In this document: in pieces, positions 24,711-38,614 of the stretch
Layout of the letters: every line of letters starts with the position of its first letter
Numbering within the stretch: position 1 is the first letter of the stretch
Assembly: GCA_948567375.1 (NCBI GenBank)
Contig: OX419758.1
Location: forward strand, 36,213,001-36,277,000
From: Lunularia cruciata
Lineage: Eukaryota > Streptophyta > Marchantiopsida > Lunulariales > Lunulariaceae
Direction: 5' to 3'
DNA length: 64,000 bases
Program-made: the position numbers and the translations under genes
The notes under the pieces: model-generated
Seen by the model: only the letters and a program-made list of their open reading frames with translations
What the model was told of the DNA's origin: nothing
The model's database searches: none

Positions 24711-25316
24711 TGTGAGCCAGCCTATTTCTCACTCAGGATCTCTGATGGCTATTATGGTAGCGCACCATGGTCTAAATAGGCAAGGAACCCCAACTACATC
24801 ATATTACTCCAAGGCTAACACTCCAAGACTCAAGACATTGCTCACTAGAGAACTCAATGAGAGGGAGAGAGATAGTTGCAAATGAAAGGATGATGAGTAC
24901 CTCCTCACCCCTTGTTTATATACTTGTGAAAAAGTTTTGCACTAAAGTTACTATTTACCACAATAACTCAAGTTACTAGGCTAAAAGTCAAGTAAAGTCA
25001 AAAAGTATAAAGGAATATCCATCCTCATGGGCATATTCCACTAAGCATGTGATCTTATCTTGACCCAACCACTAAGTCAAGGATTCCTTCACATGGGCTA
25101 TCCTTGGACTATAGAAGAATCCAAAACAAAAAGGCTTGCGGACCCCAGAGTTCTCAACTCTTTCCTCAAAGCCAAACACCTAGGAATAATACCAAGTCAA
25201 CACACTAGAATCCAAAATAGTGGTGCTCATCTTTTCCACTTCCTCTAAAGTAAGGTCCCCTCTATCTTAGCTATGACTAACTTTAGCTAATCATGACTAA
25301 GTAGAACCATCCTTTA
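24711..25316 (-). mobile_element. Family G LTR, truncated
   Basis: Minus-strand family G LTR starting TGTGAGCCAGCC at 24711. It follows the G1 LTR sequence to about 25316, where it breaks off before the LTR's other end. It sits inside the coiled-coil region of X8. Some X8 sequence is missing at the right border, so the LTR end and flanking DNA were lost together. Confidence 0.8.
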
Positions 25317-27369
25317 TTTCTTCACAAAATTCTCTCATAGATTATTAAAACTCGTCCTCCAAAGTACAACTCAACATGAAGTTCTTTGGCTTCTTCCTCT
25401 CCTTTTACTCCAAGACTTCTCCACTCAAGTACTTCACTACTTGCAACTCATCCTTCACTTTGGGATGATCTGTCTTCATATCTTCCTTCTTCTTCTTCAA
25501 TTGCACTGACAAGGGATAAACAATCTTTGATAGCTATTCTACTTCATTGCACTCTTTTGTATTGTCTTCTATGACAACCCAACAAGTATCACTTTGTGGT
25601 CATCAAGTAGATAAAGTTTGTTCCCACAAAGATACAGTCAAAAATGGTCAAATGCAAAATAAAACAATCAAAATGTGGTTCTTCTTGGTTGCATCTTCAA
25701 TCTCTTAGAAAGAAACCACATCTTGAAGAGAGTAATCAGCACTAACTTTGCATTCTTGTCACAAATTACACACTCATAATCACACACTATCTAATCTTTC
25801 CAAACCAACTTTGATTGTGATGATTTAGATTCTCCCAAAGATGGCTACTTCATTGCAAAATGATCTCCCCTCAGAATTGCATTCCACCCCTCCACTGAGG
25901 GCACAACTTCCTTGATCAAAATTGCTTCACGTCAAACTCATGCTACACTCACAAACGTAGAATATTACCAATACTACAATTCCTCTTAGATCTATTAAGG
26001 AACACACACAAAAACTTGATACTCAAAATTTTTCTTAAATAAAAAGCACTAAGGTATAACACTTCACTTTATCTATCTTCAAAAATATGAATATTGAACA
26101 ACACAACATTGTGAATGCATCCTTTAAATAGGCTAAGCACCTTGATAGTTAGCTAACCAATATACCATTTCCTAACAACTTTACTGACCTACAAATCAAA
26201 AATGGCAATGCACCTCTTCATATCTACCACTTCAAATCTCAGAACTATTACTACTTCAATCTGATGTCAACCTTGACTTTGGCTTCCAAACCAGATGTTC
26301 CTTCTAAAATTTCCTATTCTTCAGGTCTCTCTTATACTACTCCTACCTCTTTTATTTCTACTATCTCTTCACTACAAACTACAATTGAACTCATATCTAA
26401 TCTATCTATATATTTATCTTCTGACCCACTCTTCTCTAATGTCTCACATAACTCACCCACCGACACTTGCACTCCCATCTTTGTTACTTTGGACTTCTTT
26501 TCCTCCTTCATCTCACTATGGAGTCTATCCAAATTTGATCTCACTAAATCTAAGCAAAGACTCATGTTATCTCCTACTTCTAACACCATCTTATCAACTT
26601 GATCTTTCAAACAAATCAAAAGATTTTTCGATTCAATGTCCTTCATCTTCTTCTTCCAAGTTTCTTGTAAAAGAAACTTCAATTCGTGCAGTCTTGCTTC
26701 CTCTAATTTAATCTTGGCTTCAATGTTGAGCATCTTCTTTAACTCCTTCACTACTGCTCCTATTGCATTAGACTCCACACTCAGAACTATCTTCTCCTTA
26801 CTTCTCCCCACTTCCAATTTACTCTGCTACATCATCAACTAGTCCTCAATCTCAGCCTTCAATGCTTCCTTCTCTTGTCTATACAAGACTAATTGATCCT
26901 CAGCTCCTCTAAGCAATCCCACTATCATTGTTTTTCCCAACTGTGCTCTATTAATTCTCATTGCTAGGCTTGGTCCTTCTCTGCCTTGCTCTTCTGTAAA
27001 CTTGCTAACTCTTGCTCCATCATTGCTGCACTTGCCATGAAATATATAACCTCCACTCATGCACCAACAATTCCAATTTTTGCTATCTTTACCAATGCCA
27101 TCTTCTCCTTCAATTCATCGTCGCATTTCACAAAGTTCTCTTTCAAGGCATATGAGCTTTTACTCCAAAGAACTACTTCCACCTGAAGTATTTTGGCTCC
27201 CTTCTCTCCTTAAGTTATCTTACTTCTTAACTCTATGGTTTCCTCCCTCCATTTTGTTACAACTGCCAACTCATCCCTCATTTTTTGGATGATAACTCTT
27301 CATCTCTACTTTCTTCTAATATAGAAGCCCCAACAAAGGACACATGATCTTTAATATATACTCGACTCT

Positions 27370-30300
27370 TGTGGTACTCACATTTTTGTTTTTTCCTATT
27401 TTTGAAGAAGAAGTGTACATACAAAGTTGTATTGTACTTATATGGCATCAGAAGGTGAAGAATGGTGTCTTTGGGTTGTAACCTAAAGTAAAGTGACTTC
27501 GTGTTGAAAGACAAAGTACTCATATTGGTCTTGTGAGCATTCAACCCAAAGTAAGGAAACTTTGTCACGGGGTGCTCAACCCAAGGTGAAGATAGTGTAA
27601 CAACTTTCCTTCAGGGTTGGACATTCAAGAAGGTACCACATACAAAAATGGTTGGCTTATGAGCAAGGGAAAATTGACATTGACATGAGCATGCAGAAGG
27701 TGTGATTTATCAATAGAAGCTTGAAGTGAAGAAAGTCTAAGGAGATGTGCCATTATAAAATTTGGAATTGAGACAAAGAGATGACAAGTAACTTCCCCAT
27801 CACCATTAAGGAGTCATCTTGAGAGAGATTGAAGGAAAGGGATTGTGAAAAGAGATGCACTTGTGCATCGAGAGGAAGTCAGGATTGTCAGTCTGAGAGT
27901 TGGGCGGAAGGGTTGTCATCAACCTAGAGTGGAGGAGAGTGAGATGGAAGCTGGAAAGAAGAACTCAGAGTTTGCAATGAGAAATCATGCAATTTGGAGG
28001 TTAGATGTGATTGCAAGAATTGAAGTACTGAGCAGGCTTTGGATCACATTTTTGGCATGGAACTTGAACCTTAGTTTTCCAAGTTTCATGACCGAGATAA
28101 TAGAGAGTAAGTGTCTAGATGGACCCAAGGCCAAGGGTAAGAGAGGAAATCCAGCTTGATAGATACAGTCAGATTGGAGGTTAGTACTTGGAAGAGAGGT
28201 GGGTGAGTAGCAAGGGGCCACATTCTTGGGGAGAGGAGAGGTAGCTGAAGAAACCCAAGAAGTACAAGATGCCTTTTCTTCAAAATGTACAAAGAATGGG
28301 TATAAGGTTGAGAGATATAAGGACCCTGTGAGGAGAGGCATTATAGGAGCAATGATAGCCATCTTTAAGCCGGAGCAAACCACTCATGTGATTAAACATC
28401 AAGCGGTGTTTTCCCATGAGATGTTTGCAAGAGAACCCATCAATTAGGCAAAGTGCTTTCATTAGTGTATGAGACAGATGGTGTGGAATTCGTGGGATAA
28501 GTCACCTCTGCACTACATTGTGCCATTTGCAGCCCATTTTTTCTTGGGATTGAATCTATTGAATGCAACCAAACAACATAAGATGGTGTTGCACTTCCAT
28601 CCTGACTTAAGAAGAGATGGTAATGTGGATGAGCAACAGTACATTCCTCAGATCAGACGTTGTGATGAGTACTACACACAGACGGAGCAGAGTGTGAGAT
28701 TGGTGGTGAATGCTCCAAAGTCAAAGAAGAGGAGTCAACCTAAAGAAGAAGTAGCAGCACTAAGACTACAAAAGACCAGAAAAGTGAACCCAAAGACTTG
28801 GTGGTAATAGCGTCATTGGAAGAAGAATCAAAAGGTGAGGCCGAGTGCAAGACAAAAGACTTGGAGAGAGAAGAAGAACCTAAACTCACATTGCAAAGTG
28901 GCGAAGCAAGTAGCAAGAGTGAGGATGGAGTGGAGATGCAACTGGTACTAGAGGAAGAAGAGAGAAAGCTAGAGATGGTAGTAGAAGATAACCGGAAGGA
29001 AGAAGAGGAAGTTCCAGAGAAAGAGGAGAAGAAGTTTATCATTCAAAGAGGTATCCAATCAAGAAGAAGCACAATGCATGAGGCATGGCCTAGTTGAAGA
29101 AGAGAATAAGGAAGTGAGAGTTCAAGATGCAAGAAATCAATTCCAATCAGGCAACTTTGGCTGAGGAGAAGAGTGTCCAATGATGAAGAAGCAAAGAAGG
29201 AGAAAAGCCTTCAAGCAAAAGAGAACCAGATCGAAGGAGTGGAGTATATGCGGGAGATTGTCTGTCCGTTGCTAATGAAGCTGGAGGAGAAGAAGAAAGA
29301 AATGCAATTGGAGTATTGTGGTGTAACAACTGTGTTGCAAGTGCTAGCACGGTTAGAAGAAGAGAGCTCGGAGTTGAAGGAGAGTATAACTTGAGGAGAG
29401 GAACAAAGAGAGGTACTAAGAGTAGATGTAGTACTACAAACTTAGGTGATTAATAATTTAAAGAGAGAAGTGGGGAGTAAAGAAAGAATAATAGAGCAGA
29501 ATGTCATAGCCAGGGAAAGATAGATAGCTGAGTATGAAATCTTGAAACAACAGTCTTGTTGATTCTTGCTATGGCAAGGGTTGTAGAGAAGGAGCAAGAT
29601 CTCAATAGAGTGATGCAAAGTGTAGAAGGAAGAGGCAACTCTAGCAAAGAGAATTAATAGTGATGTATAGAGAAGAAGAAAGATTGAGAGAGTTACTCCA
29701 TAATCCGGAAGAGAAGATAGTGCAGAAAGAAAAGGAGAAGGAGAATGTGGAGGCCGAATTTGAGGCAGAACTGGCAATGTACCGAGAAGACTGGCAAGCA
29801 GATTGGGAACGTGAGAGAAGGATGAGGCTTGAGCCATTGAAGGAGATAGTAGTGAAGATAAATGCAATACTAAGTACTTAAGTGAGTGGAAGAATTGAAG
29901 AAATGAAGTTGCATGAGTTAAGATTGTTGGTGTAGGAGATGAGGAGAAGGAATGCAAAAGATAAAGACTTGAATGCTTTACTGATTAGTCTCAGAACTCA
30001 TGTAGATAGGAAAATATTAGAGGTGGAAGACAATATCACAATTAGATTAGATTAAGTTAAATTATAAATAGATAAACTTCAGAAGGATGTAAGAGCAAAA
30101 CCCAAAGTAGAAGAAGTAGGAGTGCAAATATCTTTGGAGTTACCATTGGAGATATTAGAGAAAGATGGGTTGAAGGAAGAAGATGTGTGTAGATTGCCCA
30201 TGACGGGAATTGCAACTCAAAGTGAAGAGGTGTTAGAATTGGTAGAAGAGTTAGTAATTGGGAAACCCGAGGATAGAGTAGTATGTGAAGTTATTTTGGG

Positions 30301-31153
30301 TTTGGAAGCCAAAGAAGAAGTAGACATTGAATTGGATTAGTTATAGATTGAGATATTAAGAGGTAGATATGAAGAGGTGCATTGTTATTTTGGATTTGCA
30401 GGTAGGAAGAGTTGTTGTAGACCAGTATAGTTGTTAGATAACTGCTGAAGAGCTTTGCTATTTAAAGGTGGCATTTGCAATATGTTGTTGTTCAATGCTC
30501 GTAATTTTTTAGAATAGATAAAGTGAAGTGCTGATTTCAATGCTTGTTGCTTGAGCTTAATTCCAAGTATCAATTTCTATGTTTGTGTTTATGAGTGTGG
30601 AGAATTTTGAAGTGCAAATCAGTGTGTTTTTTGGATATTGGATTATGTAGCCTTGATCTTCATTTTGTGTGTTTGATCTTGAGTGATGTGCAATTGGAGC
30701 AATACCTTGATAGATCTAAAAGGAATTGTAGTGTTGGTTATATTCTGTAGTTATAAATGCAGCATAGTGTTGATGTGAAGCAATTTTGATCTTGATCAAT
30801 TGTGAAGCAAAGGAAGTTGTGCCTTTAGTGGAAGGGTGGAACAAAATTTTGAGGCAAAGTAGTTTCTCAATGAAGTGCCATTTTTGGGAGAGATTTAATC
30901 ATCACAATCAGGATTGTTTGGAAAGATTTGATAGAGTTGTGATTATGGGTGACAAATTGTTGTGACGAGATTGTGAGTCAGTGCTTGTTACTCTCTTTTA
31001 GGTGTGGTTTGTACCTAAGAGATTAAAGATGCAACCAAGAAGAACTAATTTGGTTACTTTGCTTTGTATTTGGATATTTCTTACTAGTATCTCTGCGGGA
31101 ACAAACTTTACTTACTTGATTACCGCAAAAGTGATATTTGCCGGGTTGTCATA
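27370..31153 (+). mobile_element. Family X unit, copy X11, complete (solo)
   Basis: Complete plus-strand unit of 3784 bp, TGTGGTACTCACA at 27370 to GGGTTGTCATA at 31153. It is flanked by ACTCT (27365-27369) and ACTCC (31154-31158), a 5-bp TSD with one mismatch. It is inserted in X10 in the opposite orientation. Confidence 0.88.
27781..30340 (+). pseudogene. X-protein gene (X11)
   Basis: X gene with an ATG at 27781 (MTSNF) and the family stop at 30340 after KEEVDIELD. The pieces 27845-28159, 28226-28447 and 28469-28807 share one frame and give the N-terminal domain (RLWITFLAWNLNLSFPSFM; VFSHEMFAREPIN). A frameshift near 28800 leads to the acidic linker (28798-29097) and the first coiled-coil segment (29173-29394). 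A second shift restores the original frame for 29660-29881 and 30122-30340. Stops separate the pieces. Confidence 0.7.
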
Positions 31154-31874
31154 ACTCCTTCATATTTTCCTTTGCCTTCTCTTATGTCTTCATCTTTGGT
31201 AGGTATTTTTTTGACTGGTGCCTTAAACCAAAGATGTGATCTTTGTATCTTCAATGTTTTGCCATCCAAACTCTCCTCTTCGACCATAGCCTTACTTAGT
31301 CCAACAATGACCACTTAAGTACTTCTCTTTCCCCTAGCTGTCCTTGGAAATACTAAGGCACCCTCTTCTTCTTTTTCATATTCTAGCTTGTCTGTTGGCA
31401 ACTCCAAACATGGCTTGTCTCCTCCTTCCATGCGGTAGATTGCATCATGGAACTCATGCTTGTTTCCTTCAACAATCCCTTCTCTTGTTTGCTTAACTTC
31501 AATCCCTACTTCATTGCCACTACTTGACTCTTTGCTCCATAGTGTAAATTCTTCTTATGCTCTCAAGGCTTCTCTGTTTGACTCAATTTCTCCTTCTGGT
31601 TCTTCCTCCAAAGTCAATTCCTTCACTTCTATTGGTGTAGGCTTTGGATTGAGTTTTCTTAGCTTTTGGGATTGCATTGGCTAAATTCATCCTTTGGGTC
31701 TACTTCTCTTCCTTGGCATAGGGATATCCTTTGCCACTATCTTCTCCTTCCCACTCTTTAGGTAATAATCATCGCCTTCACAAACCTTCTTGATATAATA
31801 TTGTTCATCCTCATCTGCTTCTCTTCATAGATCGAGATGAAAGTGGGACTGCATCCATCCTCTCTCCTCTAAGC

Positions 31875-34800
31875 TCAGTTGTGACAACCCGGCAAATATC
31901 AATTTTGCAGTAATTGGGTAAGTAAAGTTTGTTCCCGCAGAGATACGAGTCAGAATTGGTCAAATACAAAGCAAAGTAACAATTGTAGTTCTTCTTGGTT
32001 GCGTCTTTAATCTCTTAGGTAGAAACCACACCCAGAAGAGAGTAACAAGCACTGATTTGCAGTCTTGTCACAAATTAACACTCCATAATCACAACTCCAT
32101 CAAATCTTTCCAAACAATCTTGATTGTGATGATTCAAGCTCTCCCAAAAATGGCACTTCACTGCAAAACAACTTTGCCTCAAAATTGTGTTCCACCCTTC
32201 CACTGAAGGCGCAACTTCCTTGATCAAAATTGCTTCACATCAACCTTGCACTGCACTCACAAATACCAAATACTACCAACACTACAATTCCTCTCAGATC
32301 TATCAAGGCATTGCTTTGATTGCACTTCACTCAGGATCAAACACACAGAATGAAGATCAAGGCTATGGAATCCAACATCCAACAAGCACATTGACTTGCA
32401 TTTCAAATTTCTTCAAACACTCACAAACACAATCACAAAGTTGATACTCGGAATCAAGCTCAAGCAACGAGCACTACTTCACAGCACTTTGCTTTATCTA
32501 TTCTCAGAAATTATTGAGCACTGAACAACAATTTCCTGCAAATGCCACTCTTAAGTAGTGAAGCAATCAACAGTTATCTTCCTAATGTACCTCCTCCTAA
32601 CAACTCTACAAACTTGCAGATCTGAAATGACAATGCACCTCTTCATATTTGCCTCTTCAAATCTCAAATCTGTTACTACTCCAATCCGATGTCTACTTCG
32701 CCATCGGCTTTCAAACCCAAACCCAAAGTAATTTTACTTCCTACTACTCTATCCTTGAGTTTTGTATTTTCTACTTCTACTACCAGATCCAGTAATTCTC
32801 TTTCCTAATCTGAAATTACACTAGTGGGTAATCTATCTAACTCCTTGTCTCCCGACCTACTCTTCTCTAATGTCTCCACTGGTAACTCCAAAGACATTTG
32901 TACTCCTATGTTATCTACTTCGGGTTTTGCTCTAACATCCTTCCAAAGCTTTTCTATCTCTATTTTCACTAAGTCTAATCTAATTGAAATGTTATCCTCT
33001 ACCTCTAAAATCTTTTTGTCTACCCGAGTTCTGAGACTAATTAACAAGGCATTCAAATCAGTGTCTTTTGCATGTCTTCGCCTCGTCTCCTGCACCAACA
33101 ATTTCAACTTGTGCAATCTCGTTTCTTCAATCCAAACGCTGGCCTCTGTACTCAACATCGCGTTCATCCTGAGGACTATCTCCTTCAACGGCTCCAATCT
33201 CATCTTTCTCTCTTGCTCTCAATCTGCAAGCCAGTCCTCCCTGTACATCGCCAACTCCTCTTCAAACTTGGCTTTCACCGTCTCCTTCTCCTTCTCCTTC
33301 TATACAACCTTCTCCTCCTGATTACAAAGTAACTCTCGTAATCAATCTTCTTCTCGGTAACATGCCGCCAACTCTCTTTGCTAGAGTTGCTTCTTCTCCT
33401 CGACACTCTCCATCACCCTATCGAGCTCTTGATCCTTTGTTGCTACTCTCGCCATAGCATGGATTACTTCTACTCTTGAATCAGCAAACTGCTGCTTCAA
33501 GATTTCATACTCCGCTACTTGTCTCTCCCTTGCTATGTCACTCTTCTTCACAAGATCCTCTTGATAACTTACTTCTCTCTTCAGGTCTTTGATTACCTGA
33601 CTTCTCACCACTGCCTCCGCTCGCAGCACTTCCCTTTCCTCCTCACCTCGGGTTATACTCTTCTTCAACTCCAAGTTTTCTTCTTCTAATCTTGCCAACA
33701 CCTGCAATATAGTCTTTACCTTTGGACATGTTGACTGCATTTCCTTCTTCTTGTACTCCAACTTCACCAACAATGGGCACACCACCTCCTGCAAGTACTC
33801 CACTTCATCGCTCAGGATTACTTCTTCTTGTGTGGCCACTTCTCTTTGCACTTTTGTTCATCCGATACTCACCTTCTTCTCTGCAGTCTTCGTATCGGAA
33901 TCAAAGCCTCACTTCCCGAGCTTTCACTTACCTCTTCCTTTGCCTTGCTCGGCCCCGCTTCACACTTTGCCTTACGTCTTGAGCAAACTCCTTGCTGCAC
34001 TACAATCTTCTTCTCTTCGGGCATAGTTACTTCGTCTTCCAGCTGTGTGTTGTCTTTGGCTTCCATCTCTGCTTGAAATTCTTCTTTGTATTTGTTAGCT
34101 GCTGGTGCCCATGTCATGTCTCCCTCTTCATCACTATTGCTACTCGTATCTCCACTCTGCAGCGTTAGCTTAGGCTACTCCTCGTGTTCCGAGTCTTCAG
34201 TTTTTAGCTCGGCATCTCCTTCTGAGTCCTTGTCCTCTGACTCTATTACCACCACACCTCGCCTCGGGTTGCCTCTCCGCATCTTCCGAGGTTTCTTTGT
34301 GTCTTCGGCGTCATCTTGCCGACCCTTCTTCTTTGTAGTTGGAGAACTCACTGCGACCTCCACGTTCTTCCCCGTCTTTGCGTAGTAGTCGCCAGTACTC
34401 CTGATTTGTAGGATGTATTGCTGCTCCTCGACGTCAACCTCCTTTCGCACATCAGGATGGAAGTGCGACACCATCCAAATCCGCTCCGCCAAGTTCAGCA
34501 AGTTAAGCCCAAGGTAGAAGTGTGCTGCAAACGGCACAATATAGTGTGGAGGCGACTTATCCCGCAAATTCTACACCATTGCCTTGTTCTCCCATAAAAA
34601 ACACCTCGCCCAATTGATTGGTTCTCCTGCGAAAAGCTTGTGAAAGAACACCGCTTGGTGCTTCATCACATATGTGGTTTGCTCCGGCTTTAGGATAGCC
34701 ATTAGTGCACTCACGATCCCTCTCTTCACAGGGCCTTTGTAACTCTCAACCTTATACCCGTTCTTTGTCCTCTTTGACGAGAAGGCATCTCTCCCCTCCT

Positions 34801-35665
34801 GGGTCTCTTGAGCTATCTCTCCCTTCCCCAAGAACTTGGCTCCCTGCTCCAAGCCTGCTTCCTTCCCGAGTACAAGTCTCCAATCCGACTCTGTCCAACA
34901 AGCCAAATTTCCTCTCTTCCCTTCTTCCTCTGGTCCATCAAGACACTTGCTCTTGATGATTTCTGTCATGAATCTTGGAAAGCTTACATTCCAGTTCCAT
35001 GCTAGAAATGTGATCCAAAGTCGGCTCAAGACTTTGATCCTCGCTATTATATCTAACCTCCAAATTGCATGATTTCTCACTGCAAATTCGGAGTTCTTCT
35101 TTCCTCCTCCTATCTTTTCTACCTTCTCACTCTCTCTCAATTTCACTCTCGTGACTTCTCCCTTTTGCACTAACACAATTCCAACTCTATTTCCCTTCCC
35201 ACGATCACTTGCAAGACGACTTCTCAATGGCAAAGGAAAATTACTCAACATTTCGTCATTGCAAGTTTGATTTTTATAGAGTTGCACTTCTTTGTCTTCC
35301 GTCACTTTGAGTTTCTACCAAGAAATCATACCTTTGGCATACACCTGTCACTGTCAATCAACCTTTGCATGTATGGGCCACCGGTTTTTGAATGGTCCCT
35401 TCTTGAATTTCTCGCCCCAACAAAAGGTGGTTAGACTGTCTTCGCCTTGGGTTGAGCTCCCCCTGATAGGAAGACAATTTACTTTGGGTTGTGTGCTGAT
35501 AGGGCATTTTTGAGTACTTTGCCTTATGCCTCAAAGTCACTTTACTTTGGGTTTCATCCCAAAGACTCTTTTCTTTGCCTTCTTCGGCCATATAGGCGCA
35601 ATACGACTTCTCTATACACTTCTTTTCCTTTATTTTGAAAAAAACCAAAAAATGTGGGCACCAAA
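31875..35665 (-). mobile_element. Family X unit, copy X12, complete (solo)
   Basis: Complete minus-strand unit of 3791 bp, from TGTGACAACCCGGC at 31875 to GTGGGCACCAAA at 35665 (one change in the terminal dinucleotide). It is flanked by a perfect TSD TCAGT (31870-31874 and 35666-35670). It is inserted in X10. Confidence 0.9.
32676..35251 (-). pseudogene. X-protein gene, well preserved (X12)
   Basis: One of the best preserved X genes, from ATG at 35249-35251 (MLSNFPLPLRSRLA) to a stop at 32676-32678. The frame is the same from the start to about 33870, with stops near 34568 and 34120; the first is TGG-to-TAG. One frameshift near 33855 is followed by a second long frame, 33851-33381 and 33203-32805. 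Order: basic N-terminus, W-rich block, GKEAG block, VFFHKLFAGEPINWARCF, HYIVPFAAHFYLGLNLL, acidic linker, basic patch (RRLQRRR), then a coiled coil to the C-terminus. The function is unknown. Family subtype I. Confidence 0.75.
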
Positions 35666-38614
35666 TCAGTAGATTTAGCCCAAAGTAGAAAGGGTACAAA
35701 GTAATGGGGATGCATGACCATTCTCCAATCGGTGATCATCTGCCCAACACATTGGTGCAAACATTTTGCCCAATCCACCGCCTCTCTTGCAAACATCTTA
35801 TGGAAGAACACTACCTGTTGCATCATTACATAGGTGGTTTGCTTTGGCTTGAATATAACCATCATCATGCTCATGATCTCTCTTTGCACTAGATCCTTGT
35901 AACTATCCACCTTGTACCCATTCTTGGTGCAAGGTCTACTGAAAGAATTCCTCACCTTGGCAATTTCTTTCAAAGCATCACACTTCCAATAGAAGGTGAC
36001 ACCTTTTATCTTTCCTACTTCTCTTCTCAAGACTAATATCCAATCTGACTCATTCCATCAAGCCAGATTTCCTCTCTTTCCTTCATGCTTAGGCCCATCC
36101 TTGCAATTCCTAGCGGTAATTTCTGCCATGAACCTTGGAAACCTCAAATTCCAATTCTAGGCCAAAAATGTGATACAAAGTCTTGACAAGACTTTGATCC
36201 ATACTACTACATCTAATTGATGCATTGCAAGACCTGTTACCGCACTCTGCTTATTCACTTTTGGAGCCATCATGTGCTTCTCCACTCTCTACTTATGAAA
36301 GATCAAGCCCGAGACTCTAACCCACTCCTCTTGCGTACTTGCAGTTTGCATTCCTTTGGGTCAACTCTAAATAGGGACAGGATAGCATTTAGACATTGTG
36401 GCGCTTTCTCTTTGAAATCTCAATTTTTAGGTCGTTGTTGATCAGTCATTCTTTAGTTGCTTCTTTGTGTTACTCACCAATTTTGTGAGTTTGTTTTTTA
36501 TCAATTTCAAGAACATCTTGGTCCCGAGGTAGTCACTTGCTTTGGCAGAACCCAAGGAAAGGTTTTTACAAGTTCTTTGGATCAGGTGGCACCCCTAGAT
36601 ACAAAGTCCTTTGTCATTGTCTTTGTATATCCATCTGTCTGACCCAAGTCCTTTTGACTTTGACCTAAGGTCAACTTTGGATTTATGCTAAACGCACAAT
36701 TACTCATGTTTCTTCCCCGGTTAGCCCTCCTTTGGCTTTACCAACACACTTCTTCTTTAAGACTCAAAAAAATGAAAAATGTGGGTACCACATCTTCTCT
36801 TTCTTTGGCTTTTGTTGGCGCTTCTTTGGCTGGTACCTTACCTTGAAGTCTCAATCATCATATCTTCAGATTCACCTCTTCCAAGCTTTCTTCTTCTTCC
36901 TTAGCTTTACTTGGTCTTATAGTTGTGAGTTGCAAACTTCTCTTTGATCTTGCTTCTCTTTGAAACACAAAGACTTGCTCCTCTTCTCTTTCCTCTATAA
37001 TATCCATCTTGGCCAATTCCAAGAATTGGATGTCTCCTCCTTCCATGCATGCAATCTATGCATGGAATTCCCAATTGTCTTCTTTAGCCTCTTCTTTCAC
37101 CAATTGTTGGACTTTGGGCTCTCCATCACTCTCATTGCTAGACTCCTTACTCTACAATGTGAGCTCTTCTTCTTCTCCCGATTCTTCATACTTAGACCCG
37201 GCTTCTCCTTCCAATTCTTCACCCAATGATAGGTCCACCACCACAATTTCTTGCTTTGGGTTTAGCCTCCTTGTCTTTCATGGATGAATTAGCAATACTC
37301 TTTCTTTGAGTCTACCATGCTTCCTCAGCCTCAGGATACTCATCACCTCTATTCTTCTCCCGCCTTGTCTTGGCAAAGTGTTTGTCACCTTCATGGATTT
37401 GCCTTACGTAATATTGTTTGTTTGCATTTGCATCTTGATATAGATTGGGGCAAAAATACAACACCATCCTTCCTTTCTCCTTTGAGCTAAATAGGTTCAA
37501 TCCTAAATAGAAATGGGCTACAAAGGGCACAAAGTAATGGTGTGGCATTTCCATTCTCCAACTCTTAATCATCTGGCCTGCCCCCTAGGGAAAGCACTTT
37601 GCCCACTTCATTACTTCTCCTACAAACATTTGGTGAAAGAATACAACTTGCTGCTTTGTAGTATAGGTGGTTTGCTTTGGCTTAAACACTGCAATCAGAC
37701 CTCCAACTATACACCTTCTTATTGGATCTTTAGAACTATCCACCTTGTACCCATTCTTATTGCGAGGAGCACTGAAAGAATTCCTCATCTCTGCAATCTC
37801 CTCCAAAGGATCAAACTTCCAATAGAAGGTGACTCCTCCTACTTCTCCTGCTTCTCTCCCTAAGACCAATTTCCAATCCAAATCAATCCATTGAGCCAGA
37901 TTGTGTCTCTTCTTTTCTATCTTGGGAGTGTCTTTACAATTATTGGCATTTATTTCTGCCATGAAGCCCAAAGAACTTAGGTTCCAATTCCATGTCAAAA
38001 ATGTGATCCAAAGTCTACTCAACACTTTGATCCTTGCCGCTACATCTAACCTCTGAATTGCCATACTCTTCATTGCAAGTGAAGGACTCCACCTACTATC
38101 CTTTGCTGCCATCATGTGTATCCTAATCTCAGTCTTTGAAAGATCAAACCCTTGCTTGGCCCCAAGATTCTAACTCCTTTAAGACAATTATTAAGAGGCA
38201 TAGGATATCATCTTGCCATTTTAGAACTCCCTCAATGAAGTCTTAATCTTTTTGTATTTTGTTGTGCAGTCATTCTTCAATTGAAACTCACAAATTTTGC
38301 ATCTCTGTTTTCTATCACTCTTAATGTCATCTTGATCCTGAAGTAGACATACTTTTTTGATTAATTAGATCCAAGAAAAAGTTGTTACAATTTCCTTGGA
38401 TCAAGTTGATCACCTCAATGTGAAGGGTCCTCACTTTGGATCTACCAACCCGTAAGTCTAATTTGAATCCTTCTTCCTCTAACACAAAGTCAACTTCTTT
38501 TGGTTTACTTTAATCACATGATTCTTGTATTTTCTTCTCCATTAGGCTTCCATTAGGCTTTAACAATACACTTCTTCTTTAAAATTCATCAAAAACAAAA
38601 AATATGTGTACCAA

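Larger units (their letters stand above)
26251..36240 (-). pseudogene. X-protein gene, split (X10)
   Basis: Pieces on the minus strand: C-terminus and coiled coil 26251-27369 (open parts 26817-26332 and 27060-26839, the latter with MRINRAQLGKTMIVG-type sequence), linker 31154-31874, and N-terminal domain 35671 to about 36240 (open 36030-35704 with GVTFYWKCDALKEIAK, NGYKVDSYKD and VFFHKMFAREAVDWAKC). It is interrupted by X11 and X12. The coding order is normal for the family. Confidence 0.6.
25570..36792 (-). mobile_element. Family X unit, copy X10, host of X11 and X12
   Basis: Minus-strand unit from TATGACAACCC at 25570 to GTGGGTACCACA at 36792, flanked by a perfect TSD TCTTC (25565-25569 and 36793-36797) although the ends are 11.2 kb apart. 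Removing X11, X12 and their TSDs leaves about 3.64 kb, a normal X unit. It is inserted in the linker/coiled-coil coding region of X8. Confidence 0.88.
23926..38130 (-). pseudogene. X-protein gene, split (X8)
   Basis: Coding remnant of X8 in pieces separated by later insertions: C-terminal part 23926-24710, coiled-coil piece 25317-25569, and linker plus N-terminal domain 36798-38130. The open piece 38115-37585 (176 codons) has RLWITFLTWNWNLSSLGFM, NGYKVDSSKDPIRR and VFFHQMFVGEVMKWAKCF. The piece 37572-37312 carries HHYFVPFVAHFYLGLNLF. The coding order matches other X copies once inserts are ignored. Confidence 0.6.
19326..38614 (-). mobile_element. Family X unit, copy X8, outermost host of a nest
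   Basis: Minus-strand X copy in four visible pieces: about 19326-19977, 23783-24710, 25317-25569 and 36793-38614. Removing inserts X9, a family G LTR and X10 leaves about 3.65 kb in consensus order, so the unit was complete before the insertions. Its start (TGTGTACCA) is near 38614. Its 3' end is eroded near 19326, so its TSD cannot be read. Confidence 0.75.

Noticed and set aside
31118-31160. A head-on fusion of two X elements at 31153
   Set aside because: It is the right border of X11 inside X10, shown by the ACTCT/ACTCC duplication and by X10 sequence continuing on both sides.
19326-38614. X8 and X7 as the two LTRs of one confirmed full-length element
   Set aside because: The gag-like block lies between them in the right orientation, but no primer site or polypurine tract is visible at either border and X8's end is eroded, so this stays only a possibility.
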